Origin: JAEUOS01 sp965279115
Lineage (GTDB): Bacteria; Pseudomonadota; Gammaproteobacteria; Burkholderiales; JAEUOS01
Length of the DNA: 64,000 nucleotides
Direction of reading: 5' to 3'
NCBI GenBank assembly: GCA_965279115.1
Contig: OZ257137.1
Location: 2,356,001-2,420,000 of the forward strand
The notes beneath the pieces were generated by a model. That model saw only the letters and a program-made list of their open reading frames with translations. It did no database searches and was not told the DNA's origin. Of the stretch, positions 48,412 to 57,226 are shown piece after piece. Each line of letters opens with the position of its first letter. The first letter of the stretch is position 1. A program made the position numbers and the translations under genes.

Positions 48412-49043
48412 CGTCGTGCGAGTCGCGGCGACCTGACTCCAATAGCCCCATGCAGTCCCGGCCCGGCGTTTTTCGACCCCGTAGCCGGGACCGCCGGAGG
48501 TTTCTCTAGCAAGACGCGCCCCAGCATTGCCGGTTCGTCCGGGTCAAGGCGGTTTCCATACCTCACCCCAAGTCCGGCCACATTGCGTGCTCGGCTGGCG
48601 GCAGGGCATTTGCTGGTGACACGTTCGTCGTGTTCTGGTGCTTGCGCGTCGACGCATGATCGCTTAACATGCCTTTTCGGGATGCACACAGACTCCCGGT
48701 TCTCTGGCGGTGTCCAACTGCCCAAGCTCTGTGTTCCGCATGCCGGAGCTCTCATGGACACCGCATCTCCTGTTTCATTCCCTCGCGCTTACGCCGTTTC
48801 TGGTGCATCCACCGGGTTAGAGGCACATCGTGTCTCCCCGACAGCCGCATTGCCGTCGGCTGCAATGATTTATCACGGCTACATGGCACACCTCCGCGCC
48901 TTCGCAGCGCATTCGCACATGATTCAAGGCCGGCTCCAAACCTGAGCCGGTTTTGCCATACGGGGACAAGGCAGCCTCCCCGTCCAGACGCTACCGGCGT
49001 CCAAGGCATGCTTGACTCAGCACGCAAATAGCTGGAGGACGTC
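48412..49043 (+). other. 632-bp gap without a recognisable gene; structured leader upstream of chrA
   Basis: No frame here resembles a protein or has a convincing start. The first ~290 bases show nothing I recognise and may be decayed coding or mobile DNA. The later part is rich in inverted repeats: a 9-bp long-range stem 48707-48715 / 48756-48764 with an inner AGCTC/GAGCT stem; a terminator-like stem 48930-48936 / 48944-48950 followed by TTTT; a stem 48960-48966 / 48977-48983; and GACGC/GCGTC (48987-48991 / 48997-49001). A GGAGG site then leads to chrA. This layout looks like a regulatory leader RNA (attenuator or riboswitch type), but no known class was matched. Confidence 0.5.
48930..48954 (+). 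terminator. Terminator-like hairpin in the chrA leader
   Basis: CCGGCTC (48930-48936) / GAGCCGG (48944-48950) with loop CAAACCT, followed by TTTT. It lies 90 bases upstream of chrA, so it could act as an attenuator rather than the end of the distant NIPSNAP transcript. Confidence 0.55.
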
Positions 49044-50255
49044 ATGCAATCTGAAAACGCAACAAATCTACGCACACGCCGCTTTGAAGTCGCAGGGGCG
49101 TTTCTCAAACTCGGTGCGCTCGGCTATGGCGGACCGGCGATCTTCGGCTTGCTGCAGGCTGACTTGCAGGAGAAGCGCGGGTGGCTCTCGAAAGAGCGCT
49201 TTCTCGAAGGGATGGCGCTGGTGCATGCCTTGCCGGGTGCGGCGGCGGTGCAGATGTGCATTTTCGCGGGATACCAGCGCGCCGGACGCACTGGTGGCCT
49301 CGTAGCCGGGCTGGGCTTCATGCTGCCGGCGTTCTTCATCATGCTCGCGCTGACCATGCTGCATTCAGCTTTTGGCATGCTGCCCGCCTTGCGCAATGCG
49401 TTTTACGGATTGGGGCCGGTGGTGCTCGGCATCTACATCGTCGCCACCTGGCGTCTCGGCCAGAATGCCATTCGCAACTTGACCGGATTGCTCATCGCTG
49501 TGGTGGCGGGTTTGGCGGTGGCACTGTCGCTCACCGGGATCGCCGGCACGCTGTTTCTTGCCGGGAGCCTCGGAGTGGCGCTCAAGCACTCGCGCAAGGC
49601 GGGTCTCTTCGCCGCACTGGTCGTGTTGATAGTGCTGGTGGCTGAACGGGCCTTTACCGCGCATTTCGCCGACCTCGGCGCCGCAGGATCGGGAGGCTCA
49701 GGCGCCCCGACTTTGCTGGATATTGGCGCCTTCTTTCTCAAGGTTGGTGCGGTGTCATTCGGCGGCGGCATCACCATGCTGGCCTTCGTGCAGGATCAGG
49801 TGGTCAATCAACTGCACTGGATTACCGCGTCGGACTTTATCGAGGGCCTCACCATTGGCCAGTTCACGCCGGGACCGATTGTGATGCTGGCGGCTTTCAT
49901 CGGCTACAAGGCCGCAGGTGTGGTTGGCGCGACAGTGGCAGCCGTAGCGATTTTCCTGCCGTCCTTCGTACTTATGCTTTCGATCCTGCCGGTGCTGGAG
50001 CGCTTTCGCAGTCTCGGCTGGGTCAAGGCCGCCATGAGTGGCATCGCTCCGGCGGTGGTGGGGACGATATGCGTCTCCATCGTGTCTCTCGCGCCACATG
50101 CGGCGCCGGACGGGTTCACCGCCGCGCTGCTGGTGTTCACGGTGGCGGGGATGCTGCTCTGGCGCACTGGGCCCCTGCGTTTGCTGCTGGGCGGTGCACT
50201 GGCCGGTATCGGAGCGCGTTCGGAAACCGCCGTGCGCATGCTGAAACTGACTTGA
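49044..50255 (+). CDS. chrA: Chromate transporter ChrA (long-chain, two-domain)
   Basis: 403 residues with two homologous CHR halves: FLKLGALGYGGPAIFGLLQADL with ALPGAAAVQMCIFAGYQ, and FLKVGAVSFGGGITMLAFVQDQVV with FTPGPIVMLAAFIGYKAAG. About ten membrane helices are predicted by eye. CHR proteins export chromate in resistant bacteria, but many homologues have no proven substrate. A TGGAGGA ribosome site precedes the ATG; a long structured leader lies upstream and an ATP-grasp gene follows 21 bp downstream. No chrB is present. Confidence 0.9.
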   Translation: MQSENATNLRTRRFEVAGAFLKLGALGYGGPAIFGLLQADLQEKRGWLSKERFLEGMALVHALPGAAAVQMCIFAGYQRAGRTGGLVAGLGFMLPAFFIMLALTMLHSAFGMLPALRNAFYGLGPVVLGIYIVATWRLGQNAIRNLTGLLIAVVAGLAVALSLTGIAGTLFLAGSLGVALKHSRKAGLFAALVVLIVLVAERAFTAHFADLGAAGSGGSGAPTLLDIGAFFLKVGAVSFGGGITMLAFVQDQVVNQLHWITASDFIEGLTIGQFTPGPIVMLAAFIGYKAAGVVGATVAAVAIFLPSFVLMLSILPVLERFRSLGWVKAAMSGIAPAVVGTICVSIVSLAPHAAPDGFTAALLVFTVAGMLLWRTGPLRLLLGGALAGIGARSETAVRMLKLT

Positions 50256-50276
50256 ACTTATTTTCCTGGAGCACTC

Positions 50277-51437
50277 ATGGATACCACATCAAGTTCCCGC
50301 TCGTCCCGCATTTCAGTTTCGGCAGCTGTCCCGCCCAAGGTCGCCGTGGTCTACCACGGCGATGCAGTGCGCCGAGGCACCGCCACACCGGCGAACAGCA
50401 AGGTTCCCACATTGTTTCCGGCCCTCCAATCGGCGGGACTTGTGGGCGTGCCGGTCGTGTATCAGGACGATTTTCGCGACGACGTGCGCGCGCAGCTTCT
50501 GCAAATGGATGCGGTCCTCGTGTGGGTCAACCCGATCGAAAGCGGGCAAGACCGCACGCATCTCGACGCGCTGCTGCGCGAAGTTGCAACAGAAGGGGTG
50601 TTCGTAAGCACCCATCCCGACGCGATTCTCAAGATCGGCACCAAGCAAGTACTGGTTGATTCGCACGGGATTTCATGGAGCTCGCCGGGCACGCTTGCGC
50701 ACCTGACTTCGACGGCGCTACGCGACGCGCTCGTGGCGCATCACGTGGCTGGCCAGACGCGTGTACTAAAGCAGTTTCGTGGCCACAGCGGGAAGGGCAT
50801 CTGGAAAGTAGAACCGGCGGGCCATCTGGGGCAAGTGGACGCGGGCGATGAGTCCCCAAGCGGTGTGGACGACTCCGGGCGTCTTGTGCGGGTGCGTGAA
50901 GCTCCGCGCGGCAGTCCGGAAATGGTGCTCACGCTCGACAGGTTCGTCGAACTTTGCACAGTCTATTTCGCCGGCGACGGGCGCATGATCGACCAGCCCT
51001 GGCAACCGCGACTGCCGGAAGGCATGATCCGCTGCTATCTGGTGCACGACAAGGTGCAAGGCTTCGGTCACCAGGCTGTCAACGCTCTTTGTCCCGCAGC
51101 GCCGGGTGCTCCGCATGACGCCTTTCCTGCCACCACGACGCGGCTTTACTTTCCGCCGGACAAGCCGGAATTCCAGGCCTTGAAGCGGCAGCTCGAAACC
51201 GAATGGCTGCCCCAGTTGCAAAGGCTTGTCGGTCTTGCGACCGAAGAACTGCCGGTGCTCTGGGATTGTGATTTCCTGCTCGGGCCGAGAGCCGGGAATG
51301 GGGATGACACCTATGTGCTTTGTGAAATCAACGTGAGCAGTGTCTCGCCGTATCCTGAGACGGTGCTTGAACCCTTGACGCGCTCCGTGCTGGAGCGCAT
51401 CCATGCCACGCGGGAAAAGAGGGTGCGCAAACAATAA
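50277..51437 (+). CDS. Cj0069-like ATP-grasp family protein
   Basis: 386 residues. KVAVVYHGDAVRRGTATP opens a Rossmann-like first domain. VLKQFRGHSGKGIWKVEP provides the ATP-grasp nucleotide-binding lysines and glycine loop, and LCEINVSSVSPYPE gives the C-terminal Glu-x-Asn metal ligands. ATP-grasp enzymes join a carboxylate to an amine or thiol via acyl-phosphate. It is probably cotranscribed with chrA (21-bp gap). Substrate unknown; resemblance to the Cj0069 family is by recognition, not search. Confidence 0.7.
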   Translation: MDTTSSSRSSRISVSAAVPPKVAVVYHGDAVRRGTATPANSKVPTLFPALQSAGLVGVPVVYQDDFRDDVRAQLLQMDAVLVWVNPIESGQDRTHLDALLREVATEGVFVSTHPDAILKIGTKQVLVDSHGISWSSPGTLAHLTSTALRDALVAHHVAGQTRVLKQFRGHSGKGIWKVEPAGHLGQVDAGDESPSGVDDSGRLVRVREAPRGSPEMVLTLDRFVELCTVYFAGDGRMIDQPWQPRLPEGMIRCYLVHDKVQGFGHQAVNALCPAAPGAPHDAFPATTTRLYFPPDKPEFQALKRQLETEWLPQLQRLVGLATEELPVLWDCDFLLGPRAGNGDDTYVLCEINVSSVSPYPETVLEPLTRSVLERIHATREKRVRKQ

Positions 51438-51489
51438 CCCCGACCATGCCGGGGCTGTCTCGGGGGCTAGCCGGCTCGCCCCGCAAGTC

Positions 51490-51519
51490 GATTCAACGCG
51501 CCGATCGGCGCGTTGAATC
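51490..51519. terminator. 30-bp perfect palindrome between convergent genes
   Basis: Arms GATTCAACGCGCCGA (51490-51504) and TCGGCGCGTTGAATC (51505-51519) are perfect inverted copies with no spacer. The site lies between the ATP-grasp gene and the convergent hydroxylase gene. A bidirectional transcript end is likely; a protein binding site is also possible. A further GC-rich stem (CCCCG/CGGGG) sits near 51441-51457. Confidence 0.6.
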
Positions 51520-51562
51520 TTGGATTTGACTGCAAGCCCTGACGGAAGTGATCAAGCCATGG

Positions 51563-53887
51563 TCAGGCGTGCATCAGTTCCCACAGTCGCGGCGCGGTGA
51601 GCGGCATCTGCAGTTTGGGCGCAAGCTCCTTCTTGCCGGCACGGGAGAGCGCGTCTGCCACCGCGTTGACCACCGAAGGCGTGGCGCCGATGGTGCCCAG
51701 TTCGCCCACGCCCTTCACGCCCAGCACGTTGGTCAGGCACGGTGTGGACTGGTCCATCTCGGTCTTGAATGGCGGCGCCATGTCGGCCTTCGGCAACGTG
51801 TAGTCCATGAAGCTGGCAGACAAGGCCTGGCCGGAATCGGCGTCGTAGATGATCTTTTCGGCCAGCGCCTGGCCGATGCCCTGCAGCGCGCCGCCGTCCA
51901 ACTGGCCGCGCACGATGGTGGGGTTGACCACCCGGCCGACGTCGTTCACCGAGGCGTAGGCCACCACTTCAACGTGGCCGGTATCAGCGTCGACTTCCAC
52001 TTCGCAAATGTGGCAGCCGTTGGGCCAGCTGGGGGCCGAGGCGGAGGTGGAGGATTCGATGTAGATGCGCTTTTCCGGCTGCTTGCCTGCCAACTGGAAC
52101 AGGTCGACCTTGCGGTCGGTGCCCACCACGCGCAGCTCGCCGCCCACGTATTCGATGTCGCCGGCGGAAACCTCGAGCTCCTCGGCAGCCAGTTCGCGTG
52201 CCTTGTCCACCGTTTTCTCGCTGGCGACCTTCACTGCGCCACCGCCGGTGAACAGCGATCGTGAACCCGCGCTGCCGAAGCCGACGCCGCGGTCGGTGTC
52301 GCCCAGCACGATGCGGATCTTCTCCGGCGGCAGCTTGAACACGTCCACCGCCAGTTGGCGCAGGCTGGTGGCGATGCCCTGTCCCATCTGCTGCACGGCC
52401 GAGAAAATCTCGACCATGCCGTCGGCACCGACGGCCACGGTGACCTTTTCCTCCAGCGCGTTGCCGCCGGTCCATTCGAGGAAGGTGGCGATGCCCTGCC
52501 CGCGCAGCTTGCCGCGCTTGGCGGATTCGGCGCGGCGTGCGTCGAAGCCCTGCCAGTCGGCCAGCTTCAAGGCCTGGTTCATCACCGATTCGAACTGGCC
52601 GCTGTCGTAGGTCTGCGCCATCGGGCTCTTGTAGGGCATCTGGTCGGGGCGCACCATGTTGCGGCGGCGCAGTTCCACCCGGTCGATGCCGGTCACGCGC
52701 GCGGCTTCGTCCATCAGGCGCTCGATGTTGTAGATCGCCTCGGGGCGGCCGGCGCCCCGGTAGGGTCCGGTGGGCGCCTGGGTGGTCATCACCGCGACCA
52801 TGTGGAAATCGATGGTCTGGATATCGTAGATGGAGGTCTGCACCCACGGGCCGATCATCAGCTGGATCGCGCCGCCGGCCGGGGTGGTGTAGGCGCCGAC
52901 ATTGGCGTGGGTTTTCACGCGCAGTCCGAGGATCTTGCCATGGGCGTCCAGCGCCAGTTCCGCGCGGGTCTCGATGTCGCGGCCATGCGTGGTCGAGAGG
53001 AACTCCTCGCCACGGTCGGCGATCCACTTGACGTTGCGCTTCAACTTGAACGCGGCCCAGGCCACCACGCAGTCTTCGGGGTAGATGCCGGTTTTCATGC
53101 CGAAACCGCCGCCAACGTCGCCCACCAGCACCCGCACCTTGTCTTTCGGGATGCCGAGCACGGCGTCGCACAGGGTGTCGCGCATCGAGGACGGCATCTG
53201 CGTGCTCATGCGGATGGTCAGGCGGTCGGTCGCGGCGTCGTAGCCGGCCAGCACGCTGCGCGGCTCCATGGTCACCGCGGCCAGCCGCTGGTTGATGATG
53301 TCCAGACCCACCACATGCGCGGCGGCGGCAAAGGCGTCGACCGTTTTTGCGGCGTCGCCATGGCGCATTTCAGCGGCGATGTTGCGCGGGGCATCGGCTA
53401 CCAACAGCGGTGCGCCGTCGGCCATCGCAGCGGCGATGCTCGGCAAGGCCGGAAGCTCCTCGTATTCGACGTTGATGGCTTCCACCGCCGCGCGCGCGGC
53501 GGCGATCGAATCGGCCACCACGGCGGCCACGGTCTCGCCCACATAGCGGACCACCTTGTCGGCCAGCGGCAGGCGCGGCGAACTGGCGCAGGGCTTGCCG
53601 TCGGCGCGTTTCAGGAACGGGTTTGCCGGCAGGTGCTTCACGCCAGCGGCGGTGAGTTCGGCGCCCGTGACAACCAGCAGCACGCCCGGCATCGCCCTGG
53701 CGGCAGCGGTGTCGATGGAAACGATTTTCGCGTGTGCCTGCGACGAACGCAGGAACAGCATGTGGGTCTGGCGATCCAGCGTGACGTCGTCCGTGTAGAC
53801 GCCACGACCTTCGACCAGTGCCTGGTCTTCCATCCGGTTGACAGCTTGCCCGCTGCCGAAGCGGGCGGTATTCATCTCGTTGCTCAT
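51563..53887 (-). CDS. Xanthine dehydrogenase-family molybdopterin-binding subunit (CoxL/XdhB type II-like)
   Basis: 774 residues from ATG 53887. Motifs in order: VEGRGVYTDDV (N-terminal hammerhead), VGGGFGMKTGIYPE, APTGPYRGAGRPEAIYNIERLMDEAA (Mo-cofactor region), QQMGQGIATSLRQLA, GFGSAGSRSLFTGGGA, and GVGELGTIGATPSVVNAVADAL near the C terminus with the catalytic Glu (~727). The YRGAGR form rather than CoxL's Cys-Ser-Phe-Arg active-site loop indicates a general hydroxylase, not CO dehydrogenase. The FAD and [2Fe-2S] partner genes are absent on both sides, so it is an orphan here. Substrate unknown, plausibly an aromatic or N-heterocycle. Confidence 0.9.
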   Translation of the reverse strand: MSNEMNTARFGSGQAVNRMEDQALVEGRGVYTDDVTLDRQTHMLFLRSSQAHAKIVSIDTAAARAMPGVLLVVTGAELTAAGVKHLPANPFLKRADGKPCASSPRLPLADKVVRYVGETVAAVVADSIAAARAAVEAINVEYEELPALPSIAAAMADGAPLLVADAPRNIAAEMRHGDAAKTVDAFAAAAHVVGLDIINQRLAAVTMEPRSVLAGYDAATDRLTIRMSTQMPSSMRDTLCDAVLGIPKDKVRVLVGDVGGGFGMKTGIYPEDCVVAWAAFKLKRNVKWIADRGEEFLSTTHGRDIETRAELALDAHGKILGLRVKTHANVGAYTTPAGGAIQLMIGPWVQTSIYDIQTIDFHMVAVMTTQAPTGPYRGAGRPEAIYNIERLMDEAARVTGIDRVELRRRNMVRPDQMPYKSPMAQTYDSGQFESVMNQALKLADWQGFDARRAESAKRGKLRGQGIATFLEWTGGNALEEKVTVAVGADGMVEIFSAVQQMGQGIATSLRQLAVDVFKLPPEKIRIVLGDTDRGVGFGSAGSRSLFTGGGAVKVASEKTVDKARELAAEELEVSAGDIEYVGGELRVVGTDRKVDLFQLAGKQPEKRIYIESSTSASAPSWPNGCHICEVEVDADTGHVEVVAYASVNDVGRVVNPTIVRGQLDGGALQGIGQALAEKIIYDADSGQALSASFMDYTLPKADMAPPFKTEMDQSTPCLTNVLGVKGVGELGTIGATPSVVNAVADALSRAGKKELAPKLQMPLTAPRLWELMHA

Positions 53888-54073
53888 GGTCATCTCTGAA
53901 CGTGGGGGGTTGCACAAAAACGCGAAGGCGAGAAGCTACCACGAACCTGCCTGTCCTTGACACGGGGCGGGTCGGTTACAGCCGCTCACAAATGGCGGTC
54001 GGCCGGCGACTTCCGTCATTGCGTTAAGGAAAGGCGCCCAAAAAAATCAACCGGGCGCATCCGGGAGACCTCC

Positions 54074-54292
54074 ATGAAAACTATCGCGCCCCTGCTTTTG
54101 ATCGCTGCCGCCCTCGGCGGATGCACCGTAGTGCCGGTCAGTCGTCCGGTGGTCTATGGGCCGCCGCCGGTGGTTGTCGCGCCGCCGCCAGTGGCGGTAT
54201 ACCCCGCCCCGGCCCCGGTGGTGGTGGTGCCTGCGCGGCCCTATTACGGCGGTCATGGCTTCTACGGCCGTCGCCACGGCCACTGGCGCTAA
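54074..54292 (+). CDS. Small Pro/Val-rich outer-membrane-type lipoprotein
   Basis: 72 residues. The signal peptide ends in a lipobox (LLLIAAALGGC; Cys at ~17). The mature part is low-complexity, with PPPVVVAPPPVAVYPAPAPVVVVPARP followed by YYGGHGFYGRRHGHWR. Such small proteins are common in Burkholderiales; function unknown. The preceding 186-bp gap holds no other gene. Confidence 0.8.
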   Translation: MKTIAPLLLIAAALGGCTVVPVSRPVVYGPPPVVVAPPPVAVYPAPAPVVVVPARPYYGGHGFYGRRHGHWR

Positions 54293-54303
54293 CCGGCTGG
54301 TGC

Positions 54304-54900
54304 TCAGTACTTGACCGAGCACCCGTAGGGCGCGGTGCTCGCCACGCTCACCGGCTTGCCGGCGAGAGACTCGTCCAGCGCCACGCGCACGTGGTTGCGT
54401 GCGCCCTTGACGTCTTCCGGCGAATAGGAGCGTTTGTCGTCGATGGCGCCGTTGTAAACCACCCGGCCTTCCGGGTTGACGATGATCATCTGCGGCGTGG
54501 TGCGTGCGGAATAGGCGCGGCCGGTGTCGCCGAATTCATCCATCAGGGTGGCGCGTGGGGTGCCGCCCTGGGTTTTCATCCATTCGCCCATCCTGGCCGG
54601 CTTGAGGTAGTCCTGGTGCGAAGGGTTGGTTGAATTCACCGCCAGCCACACCACGCCACGGCCGCCGCTATCCTTCTGCAGGGCCTGCATGTTCTTGCTG
54701 ACGTAGTGCTTTTGCACATACGGGCAGCCTGGGTTCACCCATTCCAGCACCACCCACTTGCCGCGCATGTCGGAGAGCTTGACGCTTTTCCCATCGGTGG
54801 CCGGCAGGGTGAAATCGGGCGCGGTTTGCCCGGGTGGCGCGGCGGCCAGCAGGGGAGCGGAAAGTGCAAGGCCCAGCAGGGCGGGAAGCAGACGGCGCAT
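54304..54900 (-). CDS. Periplasmic redoxin (AhpC/TSA-like) with a CPYV motif
   Basis: 198 residues from ATG 54900 (GGAGGG at 8 bases). The signal peptide is MRRLLPALLGLALSAPLLAAA. The redoxin domain opens with PPGQTAPDFTLPATDGKSVKLSDMRGKWVVLEWVNPGCPYVQKHY. The motif has one Cys (GCPYV), not CxxC; a second Cys lies near the C terminus (YGCSVKY). This fits a peroxiredoxin- or TlpA-like thiol protein. A ScsB-like DsbD gene follows upstream on the same strand (37-bp gap), a natural electron donor. Confidence 0.85.
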   Translation of the reverse strand: MRRLLPALLGLALSAPLLAAAPPGQTAPDFTLPATDGKSVKLSDMRGKWVVLEWVNPGCPYVQKHYVSKNMQALQKDSGGRGVVWLAVNSTNPSHQDYLKPARMGEWMKTQGGTPRATLMDEFGDTGRAYSARTTPQMIIVNPEGRVVYNGAIDDKRSYSPEDVKGARNHVRVALDESLAGKPVSVASTAPYGCSVKY

Positions 54901-54937
54901 GGACAAGACCCTCCAGCTTGGCAAAGAATTGAGCGGA

Positions 54938-57025
54938 CTACAGCGCTTTGAGCGCGTCTGTAACGATTCGTTCCGAGAGAATTTCCGGCAGGATCACCGG
55001 CGCCTTGCCCGGCGCGTAGAGCACATACACCGGCACCCCGTTGCGGCCGAAATCATTGAGGGCGGCGGTGATCGCCGGGTCGCGGCGGGTCCAGTCGGCG
55101 CGCATGAGCTTGACCGACTTGGCGGCGAAGGCTTCGCGCACCGGTTTGGTCTCGAGTACCACCTTCTTGTTGACCTGGCAGGTCACACACCAGGCCGCCG
55201 TGAAATCCACGAAAACCGGCGTGCCGGCCGCGTTAAGGGCTGCGATGTCGCCACCCGCCCAGGGCGCCCAGCCATCCTGCTTGGTGGCCGAGGTAGTTGC
55301 GGAAGTCTCGCCACCGGGCCACGCTGCAACGAGGCCACAGACGATCGTGACCGCAGCGCCAATGCGCCAGATGCCACCGGTCTGGCTGATCATCCAGGCG
55401 CCCATGCCGATGAGCACCATGGCAGCGCCCAGCCAGATGATGGAATTCGGCCCGATCTGCAGCGAAAGCACCCAGGCCAGCCACACCACGGTGGCGTACA
55501 TCGGGAAGGCGAGGAATTGCTTGAAGCGCGCCAGCCAGGGACCCGGCCGCGGCAGGCGCTTCAGCCACGCCGGGAACCAGGCCAGAAGCACATAGGGTGC
55601 GGCCATGCCGGCGCCAAGCGCGCCGAACACCGCCAGTGCAGACCCGGGGCCCTGCGTCACGGCGTATCCCAGTGCGGCGCCCATGAAAGGGGCTGTACAA
55701 GGCGAGGCGACGATCGCGGCCAGAACGCCGGACAGGAAGGAATCGGCCGCCGGATGCTTGAGCGTGGCCGATGCCAGGGATTGCGGCAGCAGTGACTGAA
55801 ACTCAAATACGCCCGAAAGATTCAGGCCAAGCGCAAAAAACAGCAGGGCCAGAAACGTGACCACTGGCGGTGACTGCAACTGGAACCCCCAACCGACCGC
55901 CTCCCCCGCCGCCCGCAGGGCCAGCAGCATGCCCGCCAGTGCCAGGAAGGACAGGACCACACCGGCCGCGAACGACAGGCCGTTGGCGCGCATGGCCACC
56001 GTGCCGCCACCGCGCGCGAAGCCCAGCACCTTGAGGGAAAGAATCGGAAAGACGCAGGGCATCAGGTTGAGGATGAGGCCGCCGCCGAATGCGAACACCA
56101 GCGCGAGTGCGAGCGACAGGTCTTCAGCGCCGGCAGCCCCGGCGACAGGCTTTTGGGTTGCGCCCTTGGCCGCCGGCTCGTCCATGCCTTTGCCCGCCAC
56201 CAACTTGCCGGCGAGGGGCCCTTCGAAATTCATGGCGCGCTCGGCGAACCCGACGGCAATTCCGGAGATGCGCGGCTCGGTATAGGAAAGGTTGCTGGTC
56301 ACCGCAAGGGTGATGGTGGTGGTGTCGCCTTCCTGCTTGATGGTCTGCGGCGCGGCGGATTCCACCAGGCCTTCCACACCCGCCAGGACATAAGCTTCGC
56401 GGCCGGCGATCGGCTTCACGCCGGTGAGTTTCAATGTGATGACGCCGCCCGCAGTCGAGGCTTCGGCCTTGGGCACCTTGCCCGCGGGCATGCCGGCGAA
56501 CGCGGCATCGAACAGGGCTTTCCACTTGGGCTCGGGCGCGCTGTTGGCGGCCAGGACCGGCATGTTGAGCGTGAGGTCGGCGCCGCCGGGAATGCAGACG
56601 TCCTTGCAGATCAGCCATTCGGCGCGCGCCGCCAGTTTGGCCTCCTGCCCGGCGGGCCAGTCGGCCGGCAGGGTGATTTCCACCGGCAGCACGATTTCAC
56701 CGTCGTAGCCGTGGTTCATCATCGGCGGCAGCGGAATGCGCTTGGGTGCCGGCCACTGGATCGGGCCGGTCTTGGTGCCGGGCGGCAGTTTCCACTGGAT
56801 GGTGGTGGGCATCCCGGAGTCGCCCGGGTTGATCCAGTAGGTATGCCACTGCGGGTCGTGCTTCAGGCGCAGGCCGACGATGGCGGGCTGGCCCGGGGAG
56901 AGTGCCTGGTCGCGGGCGATGAGCTCGGCCTCGGCGTTGTCGGCGCGCACCGTGGCCGCGATTGAATGGTCACAAAGCATTGCCGCCGCAAGGGTGGCAA
57001 GTTTGGCTAGTCGACGCAGTCTCAT
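54938..57025 (-). CDS. Protein-disulfide reductase, DsbD/ScsB-like
   Basis: 695 residues from ATG 57025. A signal sequence (MRLRRLAKLATLAAAMLCDHSIAA) leads to a long periplasmic alpha domain with ICKDVCIPGGADLTLN, holding the Cys pair. The central eight-helix CcdA-like domain contains LILNLMPCVFPILSLK and a second Cys in VASPCTAPFMGAALG. The C-terminal thioredoxin domain has AWCVTCQVNKK (CVTC, ~612). It carries electrons from cytoplasmic thioredoxin to periplasmic thiols, here probably the redoxin encoded next to it. The alpha domain resembles ScsB more than E. coli DsbD. Confidence 0.88.
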   Translation of the reverse strand: MRLRRLAKLATLAAAMLCDHSIAATVRADNAEAELIARDQALSPGQPAIVGLRLKHDPQWHTYWINPGDSGMPTTIQWKLPPGTKTGPIQWPAPKRIPLPPMMNHGYDGEIVLPVEITLPADWPAGQEAKLAARAEWLICKDVCIPGGADLTLNMPVLAANSAPEPKWKALFDAAFAGMPAGKVPKAEASTAGGVITLKLTGVKPIAGREAYVLAGVEGLVESAAPQTIKQEGDTTTITLAVTSNLSYTEPRISGIAVGFAERAMNFEGPLAGKLVAGKGMDEPAAKGATQKPVAGAAGAEDLSLALALVFAFGGGLILNLMPCVFPILSLKVLGFARGGGTVAMRANGLSFAAGVVLSFLALAGMLLALRAAGEAVGWGFQLQSPPVVTFLALLFFALGLNLSGVFEFQSLLPQSLASATLKHPAADSFLSGVLAAIVASPCTAPFMGAALGYAVTQGPGSALAVFGALGAGMAAPYVLLAWFPAWLKRLPRPGPWLARFKQFLAFPMYATVVWLAWVLSLQIGPNSIIWLGAAMVLIGMGAWMISQTGGIWRIGAAVTIVCGLVAAWPGGETSATTSATKQDGWAPWAGGDIAALNAAGTPVFVDFTAAWCVTCQVNKKVVLETKPVREAFAAKSVKLMRADWTRRDPAITAALNDFGRNGVPVYVLYAPGKAPVILPEILSERIVTDALKAL

Positions 57026-57226
57026 GGAAACGTGGTGTTGTCCTGGCGCGGCCCTGCTCGCGGAAGATCCGGACCACGGCGCTTGAAGGTTCAACAGCGG
57101 GCCGGACTCGATATTCCGTCCGTACCCTTGCATGCAGCACAACATTATGGCGCACAAACCGCGCGGCGGCGGCGGGAACACTTTAGACTGGGCGCGTTTT
57201 CCGTCAAACCTTGTGACATACCGCAC

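Noticed and set aside
51490..51519. Insertion-sequence end or attachment site
   Set aside because: It is an isolated palindrome with no transposase or duplicated flank; a terminator between convergent genes is simpler.
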